From contig JAJSLI010000032.1 in NCBI GenBank assembly GCA_021272315.1, positions 1-44,834 of the forward strand: 44,834 nucleotides of DNA, written 5' to 3'. A program made the position numbers and the translations under genes. The notes below the pieces were generated by a model, which saw only the letters and a program-made list of their open reading frames with translations, searched no databases and was not told where the DNA came from. Each line of letters starts with the position of its first letter. Positions within the stretch are counted from its first letter, which is position 1. Positions 22,225-30,541 of this stretch are shown here, one piece after another. The DNA is from Methylacidiphilales bacterium. GTDB lineage: Bacteria > Verrucomicrobiota > Verrucomicrobiia > Methylacidiphilales > UBA1321.

Positions 22225-25086
22225 ATGTCTAAAAAATCCAAAAAAAAACTGAAGAAAATAGAACGTCTCTCTCTCCTTAAGGCTGCCGCCAATTCCCGCA
22301 AATTAAGCAAAACCGCGAAAAAAGCCTCCTCCAAAATAGCCGCTGATCGCAACGGCCACGCCGCCGCCAAACCCAAAAAGGGCCGGTTGGTTTACTTCTT
22401 TGGCGAAGGCCGCGCCGACGGCGACGGTAAAATGAAGGCACTGCTCGGGGGCAAGGGAGCCAATCTTGCGGAAATGACGCGCATCGGATTGCCGGTGCCT
22501 CCCGGCTTTACCATTACGACGGAAGTCTGCACCTGGTTCAACCAGCACGATAAAACGCTGCCCAAGGAAATCGACACGCAGATCAACGACGCAATCACAC
22601 GGATCGAAAAAAACCTGGGCAAGGGCTTCGGCAGCGTGGCCAATCCCCTCCTCTTTGCGGTGCGCTCGGGCGCGCGTGATTCGATGCCCGGTATGATGGA
22701 CACCATTCTCAATCTCGGCCTCAACGACGAGACTGTGCTGGGCCTCATTGCGGTGAGCGCGAACGAGCGTTTTGCCTACGACTGTTACCGGCGCTTTATC
22801 CAGATGTACGGCGATGTCGTCATGGGCGTGCAAAAGCGCGCGGGCGAACATCACGATCCGTTCGAGGCGGTGATCGATGCCCTCAAAAGCGAGGTTTTCC
22901 CGGGGCGAAAGAACGTCACCGACACGGAACTTGATGCGTCGTCTCTGCGTGAACTCGTCTCCCGATTCAAAAAACTGGTGCGCGAGCGCACTGGCCGGGA
23001 TTTCCCCAGCAATCCGCACGAACAATTGCGCGGCGCCGTCGCTGCGGTGTTTGGCTCGTGGAACAACGAGCGCGCAATTGTCTACCGCCAGAAGTACCAC
23101 ATCCCGACCGAATGGGGTACGGCAGTAAACGTGCAGGCGATGGTCTTTGGCAATACCGGCAACGAAAGCTGCTCCGGCGTGGCCTTCACCCGCGATCCGG
23201 CGACGGGCGAAAAAGTCTTTTATGGCGAATATCTGATCAACGCGCAGGGCGAGGACGTGGTCGCCGGCGTGCGCACACCCGACCCGGTGGCAACCCTTCA
23301 GGAAAAAATGCCCAGGCCCTACCGCGAACTCGAGGATGTGCGCGCAGCGCTGGAAAAGCATTTCCGTGAAATGCAGGACTTCGAATTCACCGTCGAAAAC
23401 GGCAAGCTCTTCATGCTCCAGACCCGCAACGGCAAGCGCACGGGCGTGGCCGCAGTGCGCATCGCCGTCGAAATGGTGAAGGAAAAGCTGATCACCTGGC
23501 AGGAAGCGGTCGCTCGCATTCCTGCCGACCAGTTGAGCCAGCTCCTTACACCGATCTTTGACCGCGAGGCCATCAAGCACGCGGAGAAAATCGCCACGGG
23601 GTTGCCGGCTGGTCCGGGCGCGGCAACGGGCCGAATTTATTTTAACGCGCACGAAGCCGAAACCGAGTCGAAGAACGGCAAGGTGTTGCTCGTTCGTGAA
23701 GAGACTTCCCCGGAGGACATCCGCGGAATGCTCGCGGCCGAAGGTATTCTCACCGCCCGCGGCGGTGTCAGTTCGCACGCGGCGCTGGTTGCGCGGCAGA
23801 TGGGCAAAGTCTGCGTCTGCGGCGCTCAGGGGCTTCACATCGATTACCACGCCAATACGCTGACGGTGGGCAACCGGATCTTCAACCGGGGCGATTTCCT
23901 CTCCATTGACGGCACCAGCGGCGAAGTCTACGCCGGGGAAGTCAAGACGGCACCATCGGAAATCATCCAGGTCCTGCTGACCAAGACGCTCGACGCCAAG
24001 GAAAGCGCGACCTATGGCAACTTTGCGTTGCTCATGGGCTGGGCTGACAAGCTGCGCCGGCTCCAGATACGCACCAACGCGGATCAGCCGGACCAAGTGG
24101 CCAATGCGATCGCTTTCGGCGCTCAAGGTGTCGGCCTTTGCCGTACCGAGCATATGTTCTTCGAAGGCGACCGGATCGATGCGGTGCGCGAGATGATCCT
24201 GGCCGAGACCAAAGAGGCGCGAGAAATCGCCGTGGCCAAGCTCCTCCCCTACCAGCGGGACGATTTTGCCGGGATTTTCCGCGCACTCAACGGACTTCCC
24301 GCGACCATCCGCCTGCTCGATCCCCCGCTGCACGAGTTTCTTCCCCAGACCCACGAACAGCAGGCCGAACTGGCCACAAAACTGGGCGTGCCGCAGGAAA
24401 AAGTGGCGAGGCGTGTGGCCGAGCTGCATGAATTCAACCCGATGCTGGGCCATCGCGGATGCCGTCTGGGCATTGTCTATCCCGAGATTTCAGCCATGCA
24501 GGCCCGGGCCATCTTCGAGGCGGCGATCCTGGTGCAGAAGGAGGGCATCAAGGTAAAGCCGGAAATCATGATTCCGCTGGTCGGGTTTGTGAAGGAACTG
24601 CAGCTTCAGGTGCAGCTTGTGCGCGACGTCGCCGCCGAGGTGAGCAAACAGCACGATACACGGCTCAATTACCTCGTAGGCACCATGATCGAAATTCCAC
24701 GCGCCTGCGTGGTGGCCGACGAGATCGCCAAGGAAGCCGAGTTCTTCAGCTTCGGCACCAATGACCTGACGCAGACGGCGCTGGGCATGAGCCGGGACGA
24801 CTCCGGCTCTTTCCTGCCCGCCTACCAGAATCTCGAGATCATCAAGCAGAACCCCTTCGCCACGGTCGATGTGGCTGGCGTTGGCAGCCTGATGAAACTG
24901 GCTATCGAACGCGGACGCAAAACCCGGCCCGACATCAAGCTCGGCATCTGCGGCGAACACGGCGGCGACCCGGCTTCCGTGAAGTTCTGCCATGCCGCGG
25001 GGCTCACCTATGTCAGCTGTTCGCCGTATCGCGTACCGATTGCGCGTCTGGCGGCGGCCCAGGCGGCGCTGGCGTCGGCCTCCTGA
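22225..25086 (+). CDS. ppdK: Pyruvate, phosphate dikinase with lysine-rich N-terminal extension
   Basis: The 953-residue enzyme interconverts pyruvate, ATP and phosphate with phosphoenolpyruvate, AMP and pyrophosphate. The nucleotide-binding domain begins at LVYFFGEG (about 54) and [15 protein letters not shown]. The swivelling domain has [15 protein letters not shown] with the phosphorylated His518, and the PEP/pyruvate barrel ends in [10 protein letters not shown] and VSCSPYRVP with catalytic Cys932. Typical PPDK starts directly at YVYFF; here 53 extra residues precede it, over a third Lys, with a KKSKKKLKK start. No other ATG lies between; an in-frame TTG at the YVYFF boundary is a weak alternative. 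It probably supports gluconeogenesis or pyrophosphate-linked glycolysis. Confidence 0.95.
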   Translation: MSKKSKKKLKKIERLSLLKAAANSRKLSKTAKKASSKIAADRNGHAAAKPKKGRLVYFFGEGRADGDGKMKALLGGKGANLAEMTRIGLPVPPGFTITTEVCTWFNQHDKTLPKEIDTQINDAITRIEKNLGKGFGSVANPLLFAVRSGARDSMPGMMDTILNLGLNDETVLGLIAVSANERFAYDCYRRFIQMYGDVVMGVQKRAGEHHDPFEAVIDALKSEVFPGRKNVTDTELDASSLRELVSRFKKLVRERTGRDFPSNPHEQLRGAVAAVFGSWNNERAIVYRQKYHIPTEWGTAVNVQAMVFGNTGNESCSGVAFTRDPATGEKVFYGEYLINAQGEDVVAGVRTPDPVATLQEKMPRPYRELEDVRAALEKHFREMQDFEFTVENGKLFMLQTRNGKRTGVAAVRIAVEMVKEKLITWQEAVARIPADQLSQLLTPIFDREAIKHAEKIATGLPAGPGAATGRIYFNAHEAETESKNGKVLLVREETSPEDIRGMLAAEGILTARGGVSSHAALVARQMGKVCVCGAQGLHIDYHANTLTVGNRIFNRGDFLSIDGTSGEVYAGEVKTAPSEIIQVLLTKTLDAKESATYGNFALLMGWADKLRRLQIRTNADQPDQVANAIAFGAQGVGLCRTEHMFFEGDRIDAVREMILAETKEAREIAVAKLLPYQRDDFAGIFRALNGLPATIRLLDPPLHEFLPQTHEQQAELATKLGVPQEKVARRVAELHEFNPMLGHRGCRLGIVYPEISAMQARAIFEAAILVQKEGIKVKPEIMIPLVGFVKELQLQVQLVRDVAAEVSKQHDTRLNYLVGTMIEIPRACVVADEIAKEAEFFSFGTNDLTQTALGMSRDDSGSFLPAYQNLEIIKQNPFATVDVAGVGSLMKLAIERGRKTRPDIKLGICGEHGGDPASVKFCHAAGLTYVSCSPYRVPIARLAAAQAALASAS

Positions 25087-25103
25087 ACGGGGAAAGCTGG
25101 AAA

Positions 25104-25138
25104 GGCCACGGCATGGCAACCAAAAACATGTCGTGGCC
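25104..25138 (+). terminator. Hairpin after ppdK
   Basis: A 12-bp stem (25104-25115 with 25127-25138) has one mismatch and an 11-base A-rich loop. It lies 18 bases past the ppdK stop. Only a weak T-rich stretch follows, so it may be a transcript-stabilising hairpin or a poor terminator. Confidence 0.4.
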
Positions 25139-25211
25139 GTCATTAAATTAAGGGTTGCATTGCTTATCCTGACTCACATGCTCGGGGTTTAGGCATGTAT
25201 TAATTCCTCTT

Positions 25212-26051
25212 ATGTACGCGGACGACGGCGATTCTGGTATCAAGATATACCTGCGCGAGATCGGGCAGACCCCGCTGCTCACGCGCGAGGAAGAGGTGAA
25301 GCTTGCCCGTCGCATCAAAAGAGGCGACCAAGCCGCGCGCCAGCAGATGATCAAGGCGAATCTGCGCCTCGTGGTGAAAATCGCGCACGACTATGCTTCC
25401 TATGGACTGCCTCTGCTCGACCTGATTTCCGAGGGAAACATCGGTCTGATGAAGGCGGTTGAGCGGTTTGATCCGAAAAAGGGTGGCAAACTCAGCACCT
25501 ACGCGGCTTGGTGGATCAAGCAATCGATCAAGCGCGCGTTGGCCAACCAGAGCAAAACAATCCGGCTCCCTGTGCATCTCGTGGACAAGATAGCGCGGAT
25601 GCGTCGCGTGGCCATGCAACTGGCCGAGGAATTTGGGCGCGAGCCGACCGACGAGGAACTGGCTGAGGAACTCGGCATGACATCGGCCAAGATCGCCCAG
25701 TTGCGCACGGCGGCGATTCGTCCGGCCTCACTCGACGCGACGGTGGGCCAGGAGGAGGACGGCGCGTCACTCGGCGACATGATCGGTGACGAGAGCGCCC
25801 ATACCCCTTCGGATCAGCTCAGCGACAAAAATATGCGCAGCGCGGTCATGGCCATGCTGCATGTCCTGGACGAACGGGAACTGAAAATCATCAACCTTCG
25901 TTTCGGGCTGGACGGAAAAAAGGAAATGACGCTTGAAGAAGTCGGCAGAAAGTTCAAAGTCACGCGGGAGCGCATCCGCCAGCTGCAAAACATTGCTCTG
26001 CGCAAGATCAAGCGCGCCCTCGAAAAACAAGACAAGCTGAAACCGGCATGA
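25212..26051 (+). CDS. Group 2 RNA polymerase sigma-70 factor (RpoD/RpoS-like)
   Basis: The 279-residue protein has a short region 1.2 (IKIYLREIGQTPLLTREEEV), a complete region 2 (NLRLVVKIAHDYASYGLPLL, then ISEGNIGLMKAVERFDP and STYAAWWIKQSIKRAL), region 3, and region 4 with a clear helix-turn-helix (TLEEVGRKFKVTRERIRQLQ). It lacks the long acidic region 1.1 of a housekeeping RpoD, and its 279 residues fit an alternative sigma factor of the RpoS/HrdB-like group. Its stop overlaps the apt start by four bases (ATGA), coupling a purine-salvage gene to a stress-type sigma gene. No Shine-Dalgarno is evident. Confidence 0.93.
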   Translation: MYADDGDSGIKIYLREIGQTPLLTREEEVKLARRIKRGDQAARQQMIKANLRLVVKIAHDYASYGLPLLDLISEGNIGLMKAVERFDPKKGGKLSTYAAWWIKQSIKRALANQSKTIRLPVHLVDKIARMRRVAMQLAEEFGREPTDEELAEELGMTSAKIAQLRTAAIRPASLDATVGQEEDGASLGDMIGDESAHTPSDQLSDKNMRSAVMAMLHVLDERELKIINLRFGLDGKKEMTLEEVGRKFKVTRERIRQLQNIALRKIKRALEKQDKLKPA

Positions 26052-26587
26052 GCACCCAGTTCAAAAGCGCCATGGAGCGGCTGAAAGCCAGCGTCCGCGA
26101 CGTGCCTGATTTTCCCAAGAAGGGGATCATCTTCAAGGACATCACGCCGATTCTGGCCAACGGGCAGTTATTCCGATTGGCGGTGACAATTTTCGCGGAG
26201 CGTTACCAGCGCAAAAGCGTGGAAAAGATTGTGGCCATCGACGCGCGCGGCTTCATCTTCGGTGGAGCTTTGGCTCACTACCTCGGGATCGGACTCACCA
26301 TCGTGCGCAAAAAGGGCAAACTACCCTACACGAGCCACCATGAGGACTACGAGCTCGAATACGGCCAGGGCACACTGGAAATGCATGTAGACTCTGTGGA
26401 AAAGCACCAGCGCGTGGTGATAATAGATGATCTGCTCGCGACCGGCGGCACGGCCGAGGCGGCGGCGAAATTGGTCGAGCAATGCGGTGGCGAGGTCGTG
26501 GAACTGGCTTTCCTGGTTGAACTGGGCTTTCTCAAGGGTCGCTACCGCCTGGCAAAGTACCCGGTTTTCAGCATCATTAATTACTAG
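26048..26587 (+). CDS. apt: Adenine phosphoribosyltransferase
   Basis: The 179-residue enzyme forms AMP from adenine and PRPP. Visible are the N-terminal FPKKGIIFKDITPILA, VAIDARGFIFGGALA, KKGKLPYTSHHEDYELEYG and the PRPP-binding motif VVIIDDLLATGGTAEAA. Length and motif order match bacterial APT throughout. The start overlaps the sigma factor stop by four bases, implying coupled translation. Nothing abnormal is seen in the active-site residues. Confidence 0.95.
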   Translation: MSTQFKSAMERLKASVRDVPDFPKKGIIFKDITPILANGQLFRLAVTIFAERYQRKSVEKIVAIDARGFIFGGALAHYLGIGLTIVRKKGKLPYTSHHEDYELEYGQGTLEMHVDSVEKHQRVVIIDDLLATGGTAEAAAKLVEQCGGEVVELAFLVELGFLKGRYRLAKYPVFSIINY

Positions 26588-26712
26588 AGGCTGCTGAAAA
26601 AGTATCTTGGAAACATGCCGTGCGGCGTTGAGGTCCTCCCGAAAAAACGTGGCTGATAAAAAAGGGTGTAACGGGCTGTAACCTCGCCAGTGCAGGAAAC
26701 GTCTTAAAAATT

Positions 26713-27102
26713 ATGAAGACTTTATCACCTCTGCTCTTGTGCCTCTGCGCCGTGCTGATGGCCCCTCCAGCAATCGCTTTGGCCGATGACGACACGTCGG
26801 CATCCCCGGCTACTTCCGACACAAACACGGCCCAACGGGCTCAGTTCATGAAAAATGCCTTCGCCCAACTGGACCTGACGCCCGACCAGAAACAGCAGAT
26901 CCGACAGATCCGGCAGACCGTGACGGACAAGATCCAGCGCCACCAGGAGGTCATGGCCGTGCTGACGCCCGAACAAAAAGAGAAGCTCAGGCAGCTAATC
27001 CAGCAATATCGTAGCAGCAACGGAGGCGCTGCTGCCGCCACCGCTAACACCGGTGATACCGGCGTGGGCGACGGTTCCGATCTGGCCCCGGGTGCGAACT
27101 AA
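26713..27102 (+). CDS. Exported Spy/CpxP-like (LTxxQ) protein
   Basis: A signal peptide (1-24, core LLLCLCAVLMAPPAIALA) precedes a small helical domain with QLDLTPDQKQQIRQIRQTV and VLTPEQKEKLRQLIQQY, two copies of the LTPxQ motif typical of Spy/CpxP-type periplasmic chaperones and stress sensors. The last 28 residues are Gly/Ala/Thr-rich and disordered. At 129 residues it is slightly shorter than Spy. It is followed by a strong Rho-independent terminator, so it is a single-gene unit or the end of one. Confidence 0.8.
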   Translation: MKTLSPLLLCLCAVLMAPPAIALADDDTSASPATSDTNTAQRAQFMKNAFAQLDLTPDQKQQIRQIRQTVTDKIQRHQEVMAVLTPEQKEKLRQLIQQYRSSNGGAAAATANTGDTGVGDGSDLAPGAN

Positions 27103-27111
27103 AATTGACGA

Positions 27112-27139
27112 AAATTGGCTCCTTGAGCCAATTTGTTTT
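27112..27139 (+). terminator. Rho-independent terminator after the Spy-like gene
   Basis: A perfect 10-bp stem (27112-27121 with 27125-27134) has a 3-base loop and is followed by TTTGTTTT (27132-27139). It begins nine bases after the stop. The -35 box of the next gene overlaps the end of its T-run. Confidence 0.88.
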
Positions 27140-27165
27140 GACCGATACTCCGGAACGTTTATTTT
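27138..27165 (+). promoter_or_regulatory. Candidate sigma-70 promoter of the TPR gene at 27172
   Basis: TTGACC (27138-27143, five of six) and TATTTT (27160-27165, four of six) are 16 bases apart. Transcription would start at about 27172, the A of the ATG, predicting a leaderless message. The promoter abuts the upstream terminator. Confidence 0.4.
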
Positions 27166-27171
27166 GTATGG

Positions 27172-28578
27172 ATGAGTTTGAAGTCGGAGCGCGATCTTAG
27201 CCAGAACGGTCGCAATCAATACAACCGTGCCAAGGATGCCATCGGGGCGAGAAACTACGACTACGCCATTACTTTGATCCAGTCGGTGTTGAGGGATGAG
27301 CCGCTTTTTCTCGATGGGCGACGCAACTTGCGCGCACTCGAGATTGAAAAATACAAGGGGCTCAACGCTTTTTCCAAGAAGATGCAGAGCATGAAAGTGG
27401 CGACGGCCGCCATGAAGCTTTCGACGATAGGCAAGAAGGAACCGGCGGAACAAATGGCCCTCGCCGAAGAGGTGCTGGCGCTGGATCCGTTCAACAACAA
27501 GGCGAATACCGTCGTGGGTGAGGGAGGGGCAGCCTTGGGCTATCCCGAGTTTAAAGCCTTCGCTTACGAGACCCTGGCCATGGCAAAGCCGGACAAGGCG
27601 GTTCTGTATGCGCTGGCCAACGCCTACAAGGAAATGAAGGATTGGACCAAGGCCGAAAAAACTTACGAACGCATCATGGATCTCGATCCGCGCGACGGCG
27701 ATGCGCTGAGCGAATTGAAGAACGTGAGCGCCGCCCAGGCGTCGAAGGTCGGTAACTGGGACACGGCGAAGGATTATCGCGACGTGCTCAAGAACAAGCT
27801 CGAAGCCGAGCAGCTCGAACAAGACGCCAAGAAAATCAAGTCAGGCTCGGCCATCGAGGATCTGATCCGGCAAAATGAAGAAAAACACCAGGCCGACCCG
27901 GCCAATCCAGCCTACCCCAAGGCCATCGCACAGCTTTATCTCCAGAAAGACGACTACCCGAACGCGATCCAGTATTTCCAACGAGCCTTTGACCTTGGAG
28001 GCAAGGTCGATTCATCGATGGAAAAAATCATCGGCGATCTCAAGCTGAAGAAAGTCGAGAAGGAGATGCAGGCGCTCACCGATACGCTGGCCGAGCAGAC
28101 CGATCCCGAGCAGCAGGCGGCCTACACGGCCGCGATTCAGGAGAAAAAAACGGAACTCGACGATGTGCGGCTTTTCCAGGCCGAGGCGCGTGTGCGGGCC
28201 TATCCGAACGAGGGGCAATTCCACTACGAACTGGGTGAGGCGCTTTATAAAGTGGCCCAGTACAAAAGGGCCCTTCCCGAACTGCAAGTCGGCACGAAGC
28301 AGCCGAACGTCCGCTATCAGGCGATGAATCTGATGGGACTCTGCTTCCTCTGCCAGGGGATGAACGATCTCGCTGTCAGGCGCTTCTCCGAGGCCTCCTC
28401 AGAACTGCCTGTGATGAACGAGATCAAGAAGGAGATTGTCTACAATCTCGGCCTCGCCTACGAGGCTATCAAGCAGCCTGAAAAGGCCCTGGAAGAGTGT
28501 TGGAAAAAGATCTACGAATTTGATATGGCCTACCGCGATGTTGCCCAACGAGTCGAGTCATCGTACAGTCAGTCTTAG
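27172..28578 (+). CDS. Cytoplasmic tetratricopeptide-repeat protein
   Basis: The 468-residue protein has no signal peptide. TPR-like helix pairs are visible near the start (RAKDAIGARNYDYAITLIQS), in the middle (AYKEMKDWTKAEKTYERIMD, then QLYLQKDDYPNAIQYFQRAF) and near the end (FHYELGEALYKVAQYKRALP; NLGLAYEAIKQPEKALEECW). They are separated by a charged coiled-coil segment (about 285-330). Such spacing fits an assembly or scaffold protein. Partner unknown. It is convergent with the redoxin-like gene with only three bases between the two stops. Confidence 0.82.
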   Translation: MSLKSERDLSQNGRNQYNRAKDAIGARNYDYAITLIQSVLRDEPLFLDGRRNLRALEIEKYKGLNAFSKKMQSMKVATAAMKLSTIGKKEPAEQMALAEEVLALDPFNNKANTVVGEGGAALGYPEFKAFAYETLAMAKPDKAVLYALANAYKEMKDWTKAEKTYERIMDLDPRDGDALSELKNVSAAQASKVGNWDTAKDYRDVLKNKLEAEQLEQDAKKIKSGSAIEDLIRQNEEKHQADPANPAYPKAIAQLYLQKDDYPNAIQYFQRAFDLGGKVDSSMEKIIGDLKLKKVEKEMQALTDTLAEQTDPEQQAAYTAAIQEKKTELDDVRLFQAEARVRAYPNEGQFHYELGEALYKVAQYKRALPELQVGTKQPNVRYQAMNLMGLCFLCQGMNDLAVRRFSEASSELPVMNEIKKEIVYNLGLAYEAIKQPEKALEECWKKIYEFDMAYRDVAQRVESSYSQS

Positions 28579-28581
28579 GCC

Positions 28582-29331
28582 TTAAGGATGGGCTGACGGA
28601 GTGACCACCGTTGGGGCATTGGTGGGGATTGGCGGCAGAGGTCGCGGTGGCGCGGGCGGCTGGACGATCTTGCTTCCCTGGCTCTTGGCCTGTTCGTCGG
28701 CCCGGATTTTTTTGGTATTGTCCAAAGCTTGTACGGCACCCCAGACATCGGCCAGCATATCATCCATTTTATCAATCTTCTGCCAGCGTTTGATTTCATG
28801 GCCGTTGGCGCCAAAAAGAATGCCCCGTAGATCTCCCGAACTATCCGTCCAGCCGAGTTGAGGGCAAACAGACCCGTTAAAATCAGCAATGACGTAGGAG
28901 GAGGCCCGCGGATTGCTTTTGTTGCCGTTTTTCAGGTAGTAGGGCTTGAGCAGGACGGCTTCCTTGTCGAGATTGTCGCGCATCTGGCTAAGCACGAGGG
29001 AAGGAACCCAAGTGGCTAGAGAATCGCGCAGATCGACGACGACGATAAGCTGAAAATCGGGGCGGCCCCTCAGCGGGTAGACCGTCCGGCCTGCCTCGCG
29101 CGCCGCATCTTGGGAATCCTCGCTGGTGCCAAGCAGAAGCGTTACCAGCCCGGGCTTATTCACGACGATGGTGTGATTGTCGGCGTCGACCACCTTGATT
29201 TTACGGGTGATGGGAATAACGCCGGTGGAAGGTGGCGTGTCCGCAACCAAGCCTGCGCCAGCCAGGCTCGCCACGAAAAGCAAAGCGGCGAGACTGGAAC
29301 TTTTGTTAAAAGTTCTAAGCCGGACGTTCAT
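28582..29331 (-). CDS. Exported redoxin-like protein
   Basis: The 249-residue product starts with a signal peptide (NKSSSLAALLFVASLAGAGLVA). It continues with a thioredoxin-fold-like core: PGLVTLLLGTSEDSQDAAREAG, FQLIVVVDLRDSLATWVPSL, then YVIADFNGSVCPQLGW. No CxxC pair is present, so it is not a normal disulfide oxidoreductase; the fold call rests on the strand-helix pattern only. The last 50 residues are Pro-rich. I start it at 29331, which overlaps the methyltransferase gene by 17 bases. The longer ORF to 29811 runs antisense-like through that gene and has no coding character. Confidence 0.6.
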   Translation of the reverse strand: MNVRLRTFNKSSSLAALLFVASLAGAGLVADTPPSTGVIPITRKIKVVDADNHTIVVNKPGLVTLLLGTSEDSQDAAREAGRTVYPLRGRPDFQLIVVVDLRDSLATWVPSLVLSQMRDNLDKEAVLLKPYYLKNGNKSNPRASSYVIADFNGSVCPQLGWTDSSGDLRGILFGANGHEIKRWQKIDKMDDMLADVWGAVQALDNTKKIRADEQAKSQGSKIVQPPAPPRPLPPIPTNAPTVVTPSAHP

Positions 29332-30541
29332 CAACCTTCTCCAATACATAACCGCGTAAATACTCCGTTTCAGGAACGTTGACGAGCACGGGATGATCAG
29401 GACTCTGACCGAGCCGTTGGCGCAGGCGCAAAATCGTGCCTGTCTCGGAAGAGGCGCGCTGCAGCAGTTCAACCCAGTCTTCGGCGGTGACGTGATGCGA
29501 GCAGGAGAAGGTGGCAAGAATGCCGCCGCGCGTAAGCAGGCGCAGCGCGCGCAGGTGGAGCTCGTGGTAACCGCGCAGGGCGGAGGTTTTATTATTCTTG
29601 GTCTTGGTGAAGGAGGGCGGATCGAGCACGATGAGATCGAAAGTCTCGCGCTTTTGTTCGTAATGGCGCAGCAGGTCGAAAACGTTACCCTGTACCCACT
29701 CGATCTCGAGGCCCGTCTTCCTGGCCGTGGCTTCGGCCAGATGCAGCGCCTCGGCGGATTGGTCAATGGCGCGGCACGAGGCCGCACCCGCTTTTTGAGC
29801 ACCGAGGGCAAAGGCGCCCTGATTACTGAAGCAGTCTAGAACGCGGCGCCCCGGTGCATAGGCCGCAACTGCAGCGTAATTGGCCGCCTGATCGAGGTAA
29901 AAGCCGGTCTTCTGACCGGACCAGAGATCCAGTTCGTAATCGATGCCGGCAATGCACGCGCGGGTTGGGGCCTCATATACGCCGTGGAGAACACGGCGCT
30001 CCAGCGGCAGCCCTTCCAGTTGTCGCACCGGGGCGTCGTTGCGGGCGAGAACAACATGGACGCCGGTCCTTTCAACGAGAAGCCTGGTGATCGTCTCCTC
30101 GCATCGGGCCATGGCCAGCGTGAGAGTCTGAAGCACGAGGACATCGCCGTAGCGGTCGACGACAAGGCCGGGCAAATGGTCGGACTCGGACCAGACGAGG
30201 CGTTGTGCCGTCGCAGCCGTTCCACTTTGAAGAGAACGGCGATAGGCGAGCGCGTCGTCAAGCCGCAGGCCGATCCAGCGCGCGTCGAGCGCAGTCCTCT
30301 CGCGGGAATAACGGCGCGCGACGATTTGCGAACGGCGGTTATAGATGGCGCTGCCGAGAAATTCTCCTTTGGCGGAATGGATTTCGACGGTGTCGCCGTC
30401 TTCGGCGGGACCCTCGACGCGGTCGACTTCGCTGGCAAAGACCCATGGATGGCCGGCCAAAATGCGATGCCGCACGCCCTTGTTGAGATACAGCCGGGTG
30501 GAAGGGATCATGCCAATGCTGGGATGCGGCCGGCCACTCAC
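29315..30541 (-). CDS. RlmI-like class I rRNA (cytosine-C5) methyltransferase
   Basis: The protein has an N-terminal PUA-like domain (HRILAGHPWVFASEVDRVEG, FLGSAIYNRRSQI), a linker domain, and a SAM-dependent Rossmann domain. That domain contains RVLDCFSNQGAFALGA, FDLIVLDPPSFTKTK and FSCSHHV, the catalytic Cys. This matches the RlmI/YccW family, which methylates C1962 of 23S rRNA. The motif order and 400-residue length fit. An internal Met at residue 11 (30511) is an alternative start. It overlaps the adenylate cyclase gene upstream by four bases. Confidence 0.88.
   Translation of the reverse strand: MSGRPHPSIGMIPSTRLYLNKGVRHRILAGHPWVFASEVDRVEGPAEDGDTVEIHSAKGEFLGSAIYNRRSQIVARRYSRERTALDARWIGLRLDDALAYRRSLQSGTAATAQRLVWSESDHLPGLVVDRYGDVLVLQTLTLAMARCEETITRLLVERTGVHVVLARNDAPVRQLEGLPLERRVLHGVYEAPTRACIAGIDYELDLWSGQKTGFYLDQAANYAAVAAYAPGRRVLDCFSNQGAFALGAQKAGAASCRAIDQSAEALHLAEATARKTGLEIEWVQGNVFDLLRHYEQKRETFDLIVLDPPSFTKTKNNKTSALRGYHELHLRALRLLTRGGILATFSCSHHVTAEDWVELLQRASSETGTILRLRQRLGQSPDHPVLVNVPETEYLRGYVLEKVDERPA

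Noticed and set aside
22303-24453. 716-residue ORF antisense to ppdK
   Set aside because: A third-codon-position shadow of a long, high-GC gene. ppdK has every family motif in its frame; the antisense frame has none.
28582-29811. Long form (409 residues) of the redoxin-like ORF
   Set aside because: The first 160 residues run through the RlmI-like gene in another frame with a shadow-like Arg/Pro/Ser composition. A signal peptide begins exactly at the internal Met (29331).
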